NCBI GenBank assembly: GCA_951802195.1
Contig: OX637623.1
Coordinates: 186,001-250,000 of the forward strand
DNA length: 64,000 bases
Direction of reading: 5' to 3'
From: Tausonia pullulans
Lineage: Eukaryota; Basidiomycota; Tremellomycetes; Cystofilobasidiales; Mrakiaceae
Shown: one piece after another, positions 30,601 through 41,991 of the stretch
Numbering within the stretch: position 1 is the first letter of the stretch
Layout of the letters: every line of letters starts with the position of its first letter
Position numbers and translations under genes: made by a program
Notes under the pieces: generated by a model
The model's input: the letters and a program-made list of their open reading frames with translations, nothing else
Databases searched by the model: none
What the model was told of the DNA's origin: nothing

Positions 30601-32311
30601 CGTGCGAACCAGAACTACTGCTAAATACCGAGTCACGGATATACAACTCCGAGTAAGAAGCTGAGGGGGAGACGGCCGCTAGATCTTCCACCTCCTTCGG
30701 CCCTACCTCCTCCAGCTGGGAGGCAGAGATGGCCTGGGAAGATGTGGCCGCCGCTGCCAGTGGCATAGCACTATCCGCGGTCGTGCTGACGACGGTCATA
30801 GACGAAGCCGTGGACGCCAAGAGCGAGAGAGGTGGGGTCCACTCGGTTGTGACCGACGACTGGGGAGGAGTAGCCACGGATGCTGTCGTTGTCAGCTGCT
30901 CCTGAACAAAAGGGAAGACCTCCTCTTCCTTCTTCTTCTCCTTCTCCTTCTCCACCTTCATCTCAGTCTCCGCCTTCCGCGCCGCGAGCTCGCTATCCAA
31001 CTGCGTCGGCAGCTTCCTCCTCGGCATCTCTCCCCCTCCTCCAGGAGATGGGGCCCTGTACATGGAGACCACGGCATGCGCGAGGCTAGGGGACGCCGGC
31101 TGAGCGGCTTGACGAGCGGCTATCAAGGGGAAGTACGAGCCATCAATCGCTGGCGAAGTGCGTGGGGAGGCGAAGGGGTCTGGGTACTGCATGAGTGCTG
31201 AGGCTGGCGCTGCAGCGGCGCGTTGGTGAGAGCGAGGAAGGGACGAAGGGGAGAATGAACCCGTCGACGCGTCGGTGCCTCGTCCTTGGAAGGAGGAGAC
31301 GGTGGGGATCGTGATGGGTGCAGGGGGAGTCGCGTTCCGACGACCAAGGCTGCCACTCATGCCCATGCCCTTTCCGGCTGGATCGCTCGGTCGTCGGGGC
31401 ATCATCATTGCCGGCAAAGGACCTGGTGGCTGAGGAAGAGGCGGCGGAGTCGAGGCAGCACCAACGCCGCTGAATTCATCCACCATCGCTCCTGCGGCGC
31501 GCAGGTCCGGCGTCGACTTCCGCGATCTGAGGCCACCTCGAAGCGAGCGTGAGAGCCGGCCAAAGAGGGACGGGGCCGAGTCGATCCCTGGAGGAGGAGG
31601 AGCGGGAGGTGCTCGATCCCCAACAGCAGTCACCGTACTCAGAGGTGAAGGTGACGTCGGCCTTTCGGGCATCGCCCAGGGCGCCGTAGGCGGAGAAGCA
31701 GCGCTGATGGTCCGGGAGGAGGCCGACGGCGAGAGCGCATTGAATGAGTTGCTCCGCGGTCGGAAGAACGACGCCGAAGCGAGTCTCGGTCGACCACGGG
31801 GTAGCTGGGGGGCGGAGCCTGGCGTTAGAGGCGGTGGCCGTGGCTTGGTGCTGGTGGCCAAGGGCAGGCGGTCCGAGGAGGGGGACAACGAGAGGGATGG
31901 TGCCGTGTCGGGAGTGAGCGGGAGGGACGCCGACGACGACGACGAGACAGCCGACGAGAAGGACGACGACGGGTGCGAGGACACGGCTAACAAGAGGTTC
32001 GGGTTGAGGTCGTCGTGGACCATCGTCGGCAGCAACGGGACCGAGGGAGCATCGTGGGCGGCCTTCGAGGGGGAGAAACGAAGGAAGGAAGGGGATTGGG
32101 GGAGGGCAGCCGGGACGCGTCCGTCAGTCGCGTGCGTCGAGGAGAGCGGGGAAGGAGCAACGGCGTGCATGGCTGGTGTGCAGCTGCCCAAGAGCGACGA
32201 CAAAAGACCAACCTTGGCGAGCTCCGGAGGCGGAGCCGGGGCCGAGGACAACTTCCTCGCCCTGGCGGCGAGGTTCTTCAACGACCGCTTGTTCTTGAGA
32301 GAGCCGTCCAT
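27679..32311 (-). CDS. RA-PH domain adaptor protein, 1,439 residues
   Basis: Six exons (32311-28777, 28711-28593, 28531-28409, 28343-28241, 28185-28067, 27999-27679) sum to 1,440 codons. Residues 1-~1050 are disordered: Ser/Pro-rich with basic patches and two near-pure Gly runs around residues 650-690. A Ras-association domain follows (TFAVRIFVDDATTGGKRCLL, then KEWGLERPLRDYEVLHEV), then a PH domain (VWHRTRKGKWSKRFLEVREG, SAYDVYAFT, PNDYLHVFSTDD). RA plus PH in this order is the MRL (Mig10/RIAM/lamellipodin)-like arrangement, used to link Ras/Rap-type GTPases and phosphoinositides at the plasma membrane to polarity or actin. The C-terminal ~100 residues are Gly/Ala/Ser-rich. The domains are clear; the biological role is inferred. 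Confidence 0.85.
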
Positions 32312-33113
32312 GAATGGAAAAGAAGCGGGGTGCAGGAGAAGATCGCGTGGTCAATTGCTCTCAGCTTGTCGTTGATCTTTGGCGTTGGGTGTGTGATGGT
32401 GGTTCGAGGAGTATGGCAGCCAAGGAAGGGCCAGAGAGGGGGAGGACGTCAGAGAACAGAGTAAGGGGCTGGTTGAAGGCGGACGTGGGAAAGTGGTTGA
32501 GTGAGAGAAGAGGGGAGGTTGGGGAGAAGTGGGGGAAATCGAGGGGCAGGTCGTTTGCTTGGCGGCTGGCGCAGGACTCCTAAACTTCCCTTCAGAGGTC
32601 AAAGTCACAAACCTATCAGGACAGGATGGAGAGAAGAAAGGCATCATCAACCTGTATGCAATACAAGGAAGTAAGAGCAGCGTCACGAGCTGGCGGCGAC
32701 TGACAATCAACCCCTCAAATCCTTGTCCATGAGGCCGCGCGCGGACTGTCGGAGATGAGGACAACGACCGTGAGGCTAGAGCTGCATCCATCGCGAGGAA
32801 GCAAAAGAACTGAACAGAGCCCGGCGACAGTTTGAGAATGAGACGTCCACATGCCGTTGCTGTTCTCCGGCCCATCCTTCCAGTCGCATCGCAGTGACGA
32901 CGTGTATTTGGTTTTGCAATTCGACCGTCGTTCCTATGGGGTTGATCGTTTTTGTTTTCTCTTTCAACGCATGCATGCGCATATATGTTGAACTCTCCCT
33001 TTTCTGCTCCGCTCGTCCCACGAGGCTGCGCATGATGAGAATTCAAAGTCGCATTTTTCTATTCCCCATCCAGAACCCCTCTCCCGCTCCTCCTCCCCTC
33101 CTGGTTTCGTCCT
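32312..33113. other. Promoter and 5' region of the RA-PH gene
   Basis: About 800 bases upstream of the RA-PH start and downstream of the SEC62 stop. A 231-codon minus-strand open frame across it (33046-32351) has no motif and mixed composition, so I do not annotate it. AT-rich around 32880-33000. Confidence 0.45.
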
Positions 33114-34707
33114 CTAGTTCCCCTCATCAGGTATCTCCTCAATTCGCGAGGATTCCTGCGCCACAGGGACCGGAACGGGCGTCGTCGACCCGCTGCTCTT
33201 CGTGCTGCCGCCCTTGCTGCTCTTCTTCTTTTTCTCCCCTGACGATGAAGACGATTTGCTGCTGTCCTTGGACTTCTTCTTCTTGGGCGGGAGGTCCCAT
33301 GCCCAGAGCGGGGTCCATGAGTCCATCTGGCGCGAGTAGCGATAATCAGCGGCCCGGACTCGACCAAAGCTAGTGACAACGCCTCCACTCACAAAGCTAA
33401 CGTCCTCAAATAGCCTCGGGAACACCCAGATCCCAGGCTTGGCCACGACGAGCGTGACCACGTAAAAGATGAGTCTCAGGATCGACATGGCGAAGAACGC
33501 CGCGAGGAGACCGAGAACGCCCATAGAAAGGTACCAGACTCCTAGGCGGAGCGTGTAGGGCCAGAGGGGGAACATGACGCCGGCGAGCATGAGGAGGACC
33601 TATGCGTACGTACGGAGGGCAAGGTCAGCTTGAACGTGGGGACAAAGAGAAAGAGAGGGGGAAGCGACGAACGAGGCCAGCAGCTCCAAGCATGGTGTAG
33701 AACTGAGAGCCCTCGTAGAACCAGACGTAGTAATCGAGACCCTCCGGCGGGAACTGCTGCTGCGGAGTGATGGTGAGGTTCTTGGGCGAGCCCGTCTCGG
33801 AGCGGGTGACGCGGAGGAAGAAGGCGCTGGAGGGAAGAGGGGGGAGAGTGTTAGCCAGAGCGCATACAGGTAGCACATAGACAGGTGTCGACGGGAAACA
33901 GCGAGCAGGCCGCGCCAGGGTGAAAGCGTGCTCGTGTGCCCAGATCGCCGGGAGAACCAAGAAACGCTGGGTTTCTCTCAAGATGAGAAGAGAAACAGTT
34001 GCCTAGCCCCCCGCTTGACATCTAGTCCATCGAGGGCTCGGTTGGCATCGGGTCGTCTTTCGCACTGGCGACGCGTACAGGTCCGCCACAACCGCTACCT
34101 CCTGCACCCTCGACTCGACCGCAACCACGTCTCGTCAAGCCTCCAGCCTGTAGCAAGAAGGAGGGAGAAGAACAACTAATTTACCAGGGAATGAGCTGGT
34201 GGAGGACCTCGGCCGCCTCGAGCTCCGACGTGACCTTGATGACCTTCTTCTGTTTAGCGTACTCTGGGCTCAGCATAGCCTTGATCGCGCCCTTGCCTGT
34301 TGATGCATGCAGCAGGACAGGAACGAGAGTAAGGGAGACAAAGAGCGCCGATCGACGAGTCAGGACAAAGGGAATAAGCAGGCGTCGCCCGCCAGCGCAC
34401 GCACGACCCCTCAGCAAGCGAGGGTGAATTACCCTTGAAGTAGTCGACCCGTTTTCCGCCAAGAAGACCGGAGCGGATCTTGGGACCCTGCTTGCCCCGG
34501 AGGAAGTTGACGGTCGCCCGCTGCTCGGGCGTAGCCTGATGCGAGAGCGACGATGGTCAGTGACGGGGCGAAGGCGCGTGTCAGCGCGAACAGAAGCTTG
34601 GGCGAACATTCTTCCTGGGGGGCGAAGAAGAGCCGAATGGAGGATCAGTACGACGGCCACAGGAGTGAGAGAGCGGGAGACTGCACGAACTGCTGCTCTT
34701 CCATCAT
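33114..34707 (-). CDS. SEC62: SEC62, ER post-translational translocon subunit
   Basis: Exons 34707-34687, 34535-34433, 34296-34185, 33826-33673, 33599-33393 and 33326-33114 give 269 residues in frame. The N-terminal cytosolic domain shows ATVNFLRGKQGPKIRSGLLG, KRVDYFKGKGAIKAMLSPEY and HQLIPCAFFLRVTR, then YYVWFYEGSQ. Two transmembrane helices follow, separated by a short loop (MFPLWPYTLRLGVWYLS), then VVAKPGIWVFPRLFEDVSF and MDSWTPLWAWD. All of this is the Sec62 pattern. The C terminus is a Lys/Ser-rich tail. Sec62 pairs with Sec63 on the Sec61 channel to import proteins after translation. The seven-codon first exon (MMEEQQF) is the least certain part; a further small exon inside the first intron is possible. 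Confidence 0.92.
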
Positions 34708-35253
34708 GTTGGACGGCCGGAGGGAGAACGGGAGGGTAGTGGTTGGACGCTGTTGAGCGCGGCCGCAAGACGGCGCGGGACAAGATCCCGCGCGTCTCGA
34801 TGGCCCTTGACGACCGGCTGCCAGGCTGCCCAGGCCCCCCAGGCTGTCGGCTCCATGCGTCCACGTCTCGAGAAGGTAGGCAGAACCGGATCGGGTTGGA
34901 AGGAGGGCCGCAGTGGTTGCGGCCGTGCGTCGCGAGTGCCAGGGCTGAGCGAGAGCGGATCGCTGTCGGCCGCAGAGGAGTGATTGAGGTGTAAGCTGAT
35001 CGTCCTCTGCTAGGGGCCAATGTGCAGCGAGAGCAGAGATGGGAATGCAAGAGAGATGACGACCATGACAGGGGAGAGGAGACGATGTCGCGGCTAGCCG
35101 GCCCGCCGCTGCTTCTCCTCGAACCACCATCCCTGGCCTCATTGGACCCGTCTGTCCATCTCATATCCCCGTTTCCGACGCCCTTCCCGGGTCATTCGAG
35201 ATCCAGCCCCTCGAACACACTCGACCGGCAACTTATTTCCTCCAGCCTTGAAC
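34708..35253. other. Divergent promoter region
   Basis: About 545 bases between the SEC62 start and the next plus-strand gene. No conserved element is recognised. Confidence 0.45.
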
Positions 35254-37051
35254 ATGGAGTCCCTTCTCTACCCGGAACGGCTCGCATCGGCTGGTGGGCC
35301 GATACCAGCGCTGCTCCCGTCGGAGCTCGCCTACCTCTCCTTCCTCGCTACCGAAGGCGACCCGCGCATGCGAGAACACCTGTTTGTGAGTCTTGCCTCT
35401 TCGCCCTCTGCACTCGCCATCGACAGCCGCAGGCGGGAGTGGGAAAGCGAGAGCCACCGTCAGTCTATGCCGGCTGGCTCAAGGCTCGTCTCATCGGTTC
35501 GCCCGTCGCCCTCCACAACGCGTCTCTGTCTTCTCTTCCTTGACTGTCGTTCTGACGCTTTCGATCCGTGTCCTGTCAGACGGCCGATCTCCTCGCCTCC
35601 ATGCCCAACAGACGGCGTCACCCCAGCGCATCTCCGCCGTCGGGCAACAGCGAGGTCGGTCCATTTCCCGGCCCTCGTCCGTTGCCGCTATCTTCGTCCC
35701 TCTTCGCTCGCGCCGTGTCACCCTCCCCTCTCCATTGCCTTGCTCCGCGCTGACCAACTGTCCTCCCCTTCGCTCCCGGTATCGTCATCCCATAAGCATC
35801 CCCGCTTCGCTGACCAGTCTGGGTATTTTGCGGCCGCTGGCCCCTTGTCTTTGCCCTTGTGCGCGCCTGGCCCTCCCTCCTCCATGGCAGCCGCTACGAC
35901 CGCGGCGGGGTTCGGCCGGTCTTTGCCGACCTCAGCGATCCCCGCTGCTGGCTTCGCCTCTTCCTTCAACTGCCCGGACTTATACTACAATGTAGTGGGC
36001 GACGTTCCCTGGGAAGGAGGAAGCTACGCAGACGGCTCTGTCTCGATCAACGTGAGTGGCTCCGCGAGGAATCGAAGCCAGTTCGCGCGCGTCTCTCTGA
36101 CCCCACTTCGACCGATCCATCCCTCGCCTCCCTTCCTTCCCCAGTCATCCTCTACAATGATGGAGCCGGCCCCGCTGGACTTTGATTTCGCGTCGGCCCT
36201 CGCGTACCTAGACGCGCTTCCCCTTCACTACACGCCTCCTTCTTCTTCGTACTCCGGAGGAGTCGGGAAGCGCAAGGCCGACTGGCAGGACAACGATGTC
36301 GGACAGCCCGGCGTGAGTGACGTTTGAAGATGGGCTTTACATTGCTCTCATTGACGATGTCACCTTCCCGTTCACACAGCCCAAGATGGCGCGCATCGAT
36401 GGCGGCGGCTTCACGTACCCTTCCTCGGACTTTCAGTATCCGACCTCCTCTTCATCCCCCCCGGGCTGCTCCTATTCCTCGTCCTACTCCTCCTCCGTCG
36501 ACCCTCTCGACACCCACTTCTCCCCGACAGCCGCAGTCCACACCGTTGTCGACATCCACGCCGACATGCCTTCCCCCTCTGGGATCCTCGACTCTCCCTT
36601 CCTTGCTTCTTCATCCTTCTCCTCTTCTTCCGATGAGGAGGGTAGTAACGGAAACGGCTCAAGCAGTAGCCCCACCAGCAGCGAAGGAGAAGAGGACGAT
36701 GAGAACTTCGCCAGGTTCGACCCCTTCTCCCCTCCACCTCCACCTGCATCGCTCCATTTTCACCATCACCAGTACGACGCCTTCTTAGAAGCACAGGAAG
36801 AGGGGGAGGTGAACGATGAATCGCTCTCGGCGGATCTGAGGCTTGCGAGGGTCCCGGGCGCAGCGTACAGCGTGATCACTGGGATCCCAGAGGCGCCGAG
36901 TCTGCCATCCGTGTTTGTGCATCCGCCGGATGTGGATGAGGAGGGGGAGGGAGTTCAAGAGGAATTGGAGGACACCGGAGGGATGGAGGACATCCAGGAA
37001 GCGTGGTCATCGTCTGAAGGCGGTGTTGGTGGTGGATGGTTGAGCGTGTGA
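35254..37051 (+). CDS. Unrecognised acidic Ser/Pro-rich protein, 426 residues
   Basis: Five exons (35254-35385, 35580-35654, 35818-36051, 36145-36312, 36380-37051), all phase 0, give 426 residues. The N terminus (MESLLYPERLASAGGPIPAL, LLPSELAYLSFLATEGDPRM) is the most ordered-looking part, helical and hydrophobic. The rest is Ser/Pro/Gly-rich with Tyr-rich patches and, towards the end, long acidic runs (SSDEEGSNGNG, EGEEDDENF, DVDEEGEGVQEELEDTGGME). The composition would suit a transcriptional regulator with an activation domain, but no DNA-binding motif is seen. That is only a suggestion. Confidence 0.6.
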
Positions 37052-38038
37052 GTGCTGCTTGTCACTGTTTGTTTTTTTTTTCTCTCTTCTTTTTTCGCTT
37101 TCTCTCTCTTCGCGTTGTTTGGCCTCTTCAAGTCTTCCCTCGTTGTATCCCCTCGTCCTCCATCGACCCCTCATCCCATTCGCGCCGATTCCAGGCTGCT
37201 GATATCCGTCGCTGTCCTCCTCTATGTACGGTCCATGTTTTCCTTCATCTCTCTCCCCAGTTGCTTTCATGTTCCCATTCCACTGTCAGAGGCCTCAATT
37301 TGCTTCCTGTCCCTCTTCCATCTTTCATCTTCCATCTTCCCGCTGCCGAACTTTCTTTCTTCCTCTGTCTTTTCTGTCTGTCTTCTTTTCCCTCTTCTTT
37401 CTCGCAACGCAATGCATGACGCTCATGGTTCCCCATCAAATCCTCCTCTTTCCGTTATGAAGCCAATCTGACACCACCAAAGAAGGAGAAAAAAAAAGTT
37501 ACCCAACAAGACTGACCGGATTATTCCCTCCCTCCCCAAGGCTGGCCTGGCCCGGCCGTATCTTCCTTCCGCCCCCCCGCCCCCCCCCCCCCCCCCCCTC
37601 GCTCTCATCTCCGCCTGGGGTGGACGACTGTGGCATTGGCCTCGGTGTCCTGCACCTGTCGATGCATCTGGGCCCTCTTGGCCCGGCGATGGCCATGTTC
37701 GCCACGGAGCGGGGACCGGTAAGAGATCGGGCGGATCGACCGACCGAGGAGGGATGGGTAGAGAGAGAGAGAGAGGGGGACGATAGTGGTCGTCGTCCAG
37801 CAAGCTTCTCGACGCCCTCCCTGCCTTGCCTTGCCCTTTCTTGGGGGGTCTTCCTAGCTCGTCCGTCGATCGCTCGAGAGGAGAGCGACGACGTTCGTTC
37901 GTTCGTTTGTTCATGACGTGAGAGCGTGAGACTCCTCGATCCAAGAAACTAAGACATTAAAAACCAATAAGCCTCCCCCCCCCCCCTATCCCTCCTCCTC
38001 CTTCCTCTCCCTTTTCTCCCCGTCCTCCGTCCGTCATG
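37052..38038. other. Convergent intergenic region; C19 tract
   Basis: Nearly 1 kb between two convergent gene ends. The left half is a long pyrimidine-rich stretch (37070-37420). A run of 19 C lies at 37580-37598 after GCCCCCCCG. No gene is supported on either strand. Confidence 0.5.
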
Positions 38039-41000
38039 TTAATCGCTCCTGGCCGGCCTCAGGGGACGACCGCCCTCGTTCCCATCGTCCTTCTCCGACT
38101 CCGACCCCGCCGTCTCCGACCTGACATGGTTCGCCGGGTTGTATCTCGACTCGGCGAAATCCTCGTACAGCTGGGGGGCGAACATGTCTGAACCGTCCAC
38201 TCTTCCATCAGACACAAGAAAAAAAGGGGGGGGGGGGAAGAAGAACAACAAAGAAGGGAGAAGTAAAACGCACTGATGACGCTCGCCACCTCCTCCGCGA
38301 CATTCTTCCGCTCGCGCTTGAGTTTCTGAAGGGCGATGTTGTTGCCTGGGATAAGGTTGATGAAGAGCGGTCGGAGGGACTTCAAGACGTCCATGGCGGC
38401 CTAGCCCACGCAGACCTTCGTGTCAGCCCAGGGCAGCAAGGAACGGCAGGAACCGGAGAGGACAGACCTCGCCAAACTTCAACGCCGAAAGCGCCATGAT
38501 CGGCAGCGCCGCCACCACGATAAACGGCATCCAGATGAGTGTGCGCTTCGGAGCATCGAGGCGGTAGGCAAGGAGAGTGGCGAGGACGGCGTAGGTCCCA
38601 TAGAGGATGGGCGTCGCGGCGACAGAGATGAGGATCTTCCTGTTGGGATGTATGGGATCAGGAATCGAAGGAGGGATCGGGAGGAGATGATGACGGACCA
38701 GGTGGCAAGAACGTCACGCGCGGCGACCTTGACCGTCGAAGCAGCGAGTGCCTCTGCAGACAGGACGGGCCAGTCAGTGACAGCATATGGAAGACAGGGC
38801 AGCGCATGTTATCCACCCTTAGCCTTCTTGTGCGAGAGAATCTTGGCCGGAATGAAGATAGGCGCGTGGAGGATCACACCTGGTAGCGCCAGTAGCGACC
38901 AAACGAGCAGCAACGAGAGCCGATAGATGAGCATCGCAAGCGACCGCTTCTTAAAGTTGGAGGCCCGCTCGACCTGATGATCGCGGAGGCCGAGGTCCCG
39001 AAGGGACCGGTTGTAGTGCAGGACCGACTTGCGAAGCGCGGCAACACGGGGCTCATCCTTGAAGTGGAGGTAACCTTCCATGAAACGTTTCTGTGAGAGA
39101 GAAAGCGGTCAGGTCGGAGGAAGACGTAATCCGAGGTGACCGGGCTCACATTCAGGTCGTTTGTCTCGCTGAGGTTGAGGCTCTGGCCTGGAACCTTGTA
39201 AAGCCGGCGGGCAGACTGGACGACCTGCAGGTCGGAAAGAAGATATCGGCCTTCAAAGTTCTCGGGCCCGGGTGAGGGAGGGCGAGCAGCGACTTACCGT
39301 GAGGGTTTCGTAGTCCGGAGCCCGGAGCGTGACTGACTTGAGGGCCTGGAGAATCATCTCAAGAAGCGCGGCGCACGCCTCGCGCTTGTCCTTGCCTCCC
39401 TTAGCGTACTGAACGACTAGCTCGGGCGGGACGTCGAGGGCATTGCCAAATTCGACGACGGCGCGGGAGCGGAACTTGTGGGCATGGAAGTAGGAGAGGC
39501 CAACGGGGCAAATCTTGACGCGCAGATTGGGATCCGAGGCCATGGCGCCGAGTGCCATCTGGAGGTGAGAGAGTGTCAGAGAGAGTGTCGGAAGATGAAG
39601 GACAGCGACGTACAATTGTGACGCCAGCGCGAAGGGGGAGGAGGTCCGTCTGATCATGTGATCCACCTGTGAATGCAGGCGACTCGTCAGTCGCAGAGAC
39701 AGGAGATAGAGACGGCCGGGACTGACCCTCCGGGAAAATGCCGATGCTGGCGCCGTTGCGAAGTCTCTCAAAGACCGAAGCGTACATGTCGCTCTGGTCG
39801 ATGTATGGCAGGGCTTTGAACGAGACGCCTTCGGTCGAGATTGCGAGGGCCTCACGGATCCGGTCGGTCGCGTTGATAACGGCATCGCCCTTGCCCTCGA
39901 TGACGAACTCATTACGAAGGCTGGTCCACCAAATGATACCTCCTCAGCGTCTGCGTCTGAGTGTCAAGAGAACCTGCTGGGTCTCGCGGCTCACCGGACC
40001 TCCTGGTCGCTGATGACCTCGGCAACCTCGGCAGCGGCAAACCCAAGGTCCTTTTTAAGCTGGATGGTCGATCGGAAGCCGAGTTGCTTCTTGAACTGAG
40101 CGTCGGGCGACCCAAGGACGACGAGTGAGTCCGTTGGGTGCAGGCGGATGAGGCCGAGACCAGCAACGGCCGAGTCGGCAGCGCGAGCAACGGGGACTGA
40201 TAGGGGGAGGGGGAGAGGGGGGGGGGAAGGAAACCCAGAAAGGAGGAAGAAGCGTTCAGAGGGAGACTGAGGAGATACAAACAGGCCGCTGGCTCGCGCG
40301 CGCACGGCAAACAAGACAGAGGAGACGATGACGCACTGGTCTCCATCATGCGAATCGCGGGACCGATGTCCTTGCGGGTGAAGCTCTTGGCAGCCGTGAT
40401 GAGCTGGACATGGCGACCGGTCTCACGAAGGACCTCGCTCATCATGAGGAGCGGGTCGAGGAACTGGGAGGAGCGTCATCGAGAGGAAGGTGTGCGAACG
40501 GGAGGATCGGAAGAGAGACGCGTGTCAGTCTGGCTGTCGTCTTCTCGCTTCTTGTCCGCCGCCACCCCCGGTCGGGAGAGCCGGCTCCGTGTTTCACACT
40601 CCAGCCGAGGGAGAATGTGACCCTGTTTCTTGGAGAAGGTAGAGAGGGTGGCACGTGCAAGTCGGCCGGGGCGAGCGACCTCGAGCGGCTGGAAGGCCGA
40701 GGCAAGAGAGCCGGGGTGGGGTCCCCGTTCGGCCTGTCTGTCCATTGCTCTCAGACACATCTCTCCCAGTGTACTTCCGCACATGCCGTCGTTTTGGCGG
40801 GTTTGCAGAAGAAGGGAGAAAGCTCCTCCGTGCCCCTTGCCATGCGGTCGAAAGGACGACAACGGAAGATGGACGAGACACCTCGCGCACGCTCGCCTGA
40901 CACCCCCCACCGAACAGCCCAGGCGTTATGAGACACCGACAGCAAGCAACGACCAACCTGGTTGTGGTGAGGCCCTCCAACAAAGAGAACGGGGCCGTCC

Positions 41001-41236
41001 CTAGGGATTTTGTATGCAGATCGGGAGCGGATCTCTCGGAAGAAGACGTAGATGGCCATACGCCAAAACCGGATCCCAAGTTCATATCCTGAAAAGTAGG
41101 ACGACGATTTGCGGACCGCGGGTGTTCCAGGTGTCGAGACTGGAGGAAGGATGCGAATGACGATGAAGGGGAAGACGATGCAGGCGCCGAGGATGGCGAG
41201 GGCGCCGAGGGAGGGGGGGCCGAGGGTGTCGAGCAT
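38039..41236 (-). CDS. Glycerol-3-phosphate/dihydroxyacetone-phosphate acyltransferase (SCT1/GPT2 type)
   Basis: The minus-strand gene starts MLDTLGPPSLGALAILGACI (a membrane helix) and has the acyltransferase block I across a splice junction: GGPHHNQ (exon ending 40958) plus FLDP (exon starting 40463), giving HxxxxD-like HHNQFLD. Later blocks are RNGASIGIFPEGGSHDQ (the FPEG glycerolipid motif), LLPLRAGVTIMALGA and VKICPVGLSYFHAHKFRSRA. The C-terminal half has several hydrophobic helices (MLIYRLSLLLVWSLLALPGV, IPAKILS) and an acidic tail ending at TAA 38041-38039. This matches the yeast ER GPATs that make lysophosphatidic acid, the first step of phospholipid and triacylglycerol synthesis. At least seven exons. 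One junction near 39905-39995 does not resolve in frame by eye (see findings). Confidence 0.88.
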
Positions 41237-41991
41237 GGTGGAAGGTGGGGGCACTTGGAAGGTTGCGGCTTTCGACGAGAGAGCCGTGGGGACAGAAGTC
41301 GCCGAAAAACAATCACACGGCCCGAGAGGAGACGTGAGGAGGGGAGGAAGGCAGAAGGACCACCTGACGAGGATCGAGTCGTCGGCCGGAACAAGGACGG
41401 GCGAGGGAGATGTCTGCCTGGGGATGACGGGTGAAAGCGAAAGAGCCGGCGGAAGACGGCTGGACGTCTCGCGGCCCACGCCGCGCCCCGACCGCGCGCA
41501 GGCCACTGCCCGTTGCGAGGCTGGGAGTCGGTAGTCCAATGCACCCAGACCCATCGGAAAGGCACAGGCGGCTCCCACGGGATGCAGGCTGTTGCTTGCG
41601 AGCCTGTGTGCGGCATGGCAACGGAGATGGGCGCGCGCGCTCTCCCGGGCGTCGCTCGCCCTCTGTCGTTGTTCGGACCGACCAGAGATCGTCGCCGCGT
41701 ATTCCTGGGCGGGCGGCTGGGCGGCAGGGCCCGGCGGAGGGCGGTCGAAGCAAGGGAGCCAGCCGAGCGAGAGGCAGTCGTGCCGCCAGAAGCGACCAGA
41801 AGGAAAGCGCACTGACGACGACAGCAGCACCAGCTGGGCTTTTCCTCGCGGACGCAAGGGCGGACGTCAGAGATCCAGTCCAACCATCACCCGTCCTCTC
41901 TTCTCTTTCCCGTCCGTCCCATTCATCCGATAGTCTTTGTCCCCGAGCATGGTCCTGATCCATCGACGAGCAATTCCTCCAGTCCCCTAAA
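41237..41991. other. Divergent promoter region
   Basis: About 755 bases between the GPAT start and the p23 start. Long antisense open frames cross it on both strands but lack any motif and reflect high GC. Both promoters must lie here. Confidence 0.45.

Noticed and set aside
32351-33046. 231-codon minus-strand frame upstream of the RA-PH gene
   Set aside because: No motif, Ser/Pro/His composition of translated promoter/5' UTR, and no splice pattern joining it to the RA-PH gene.
40594-41883. Long minus-strand open frames (over 350 codons) across the GPAT start and upstream region
   Set aside because: They read through the GPAT promoter and introns in a wrong frame; only the part beginning at 41236 has homologous signatures.
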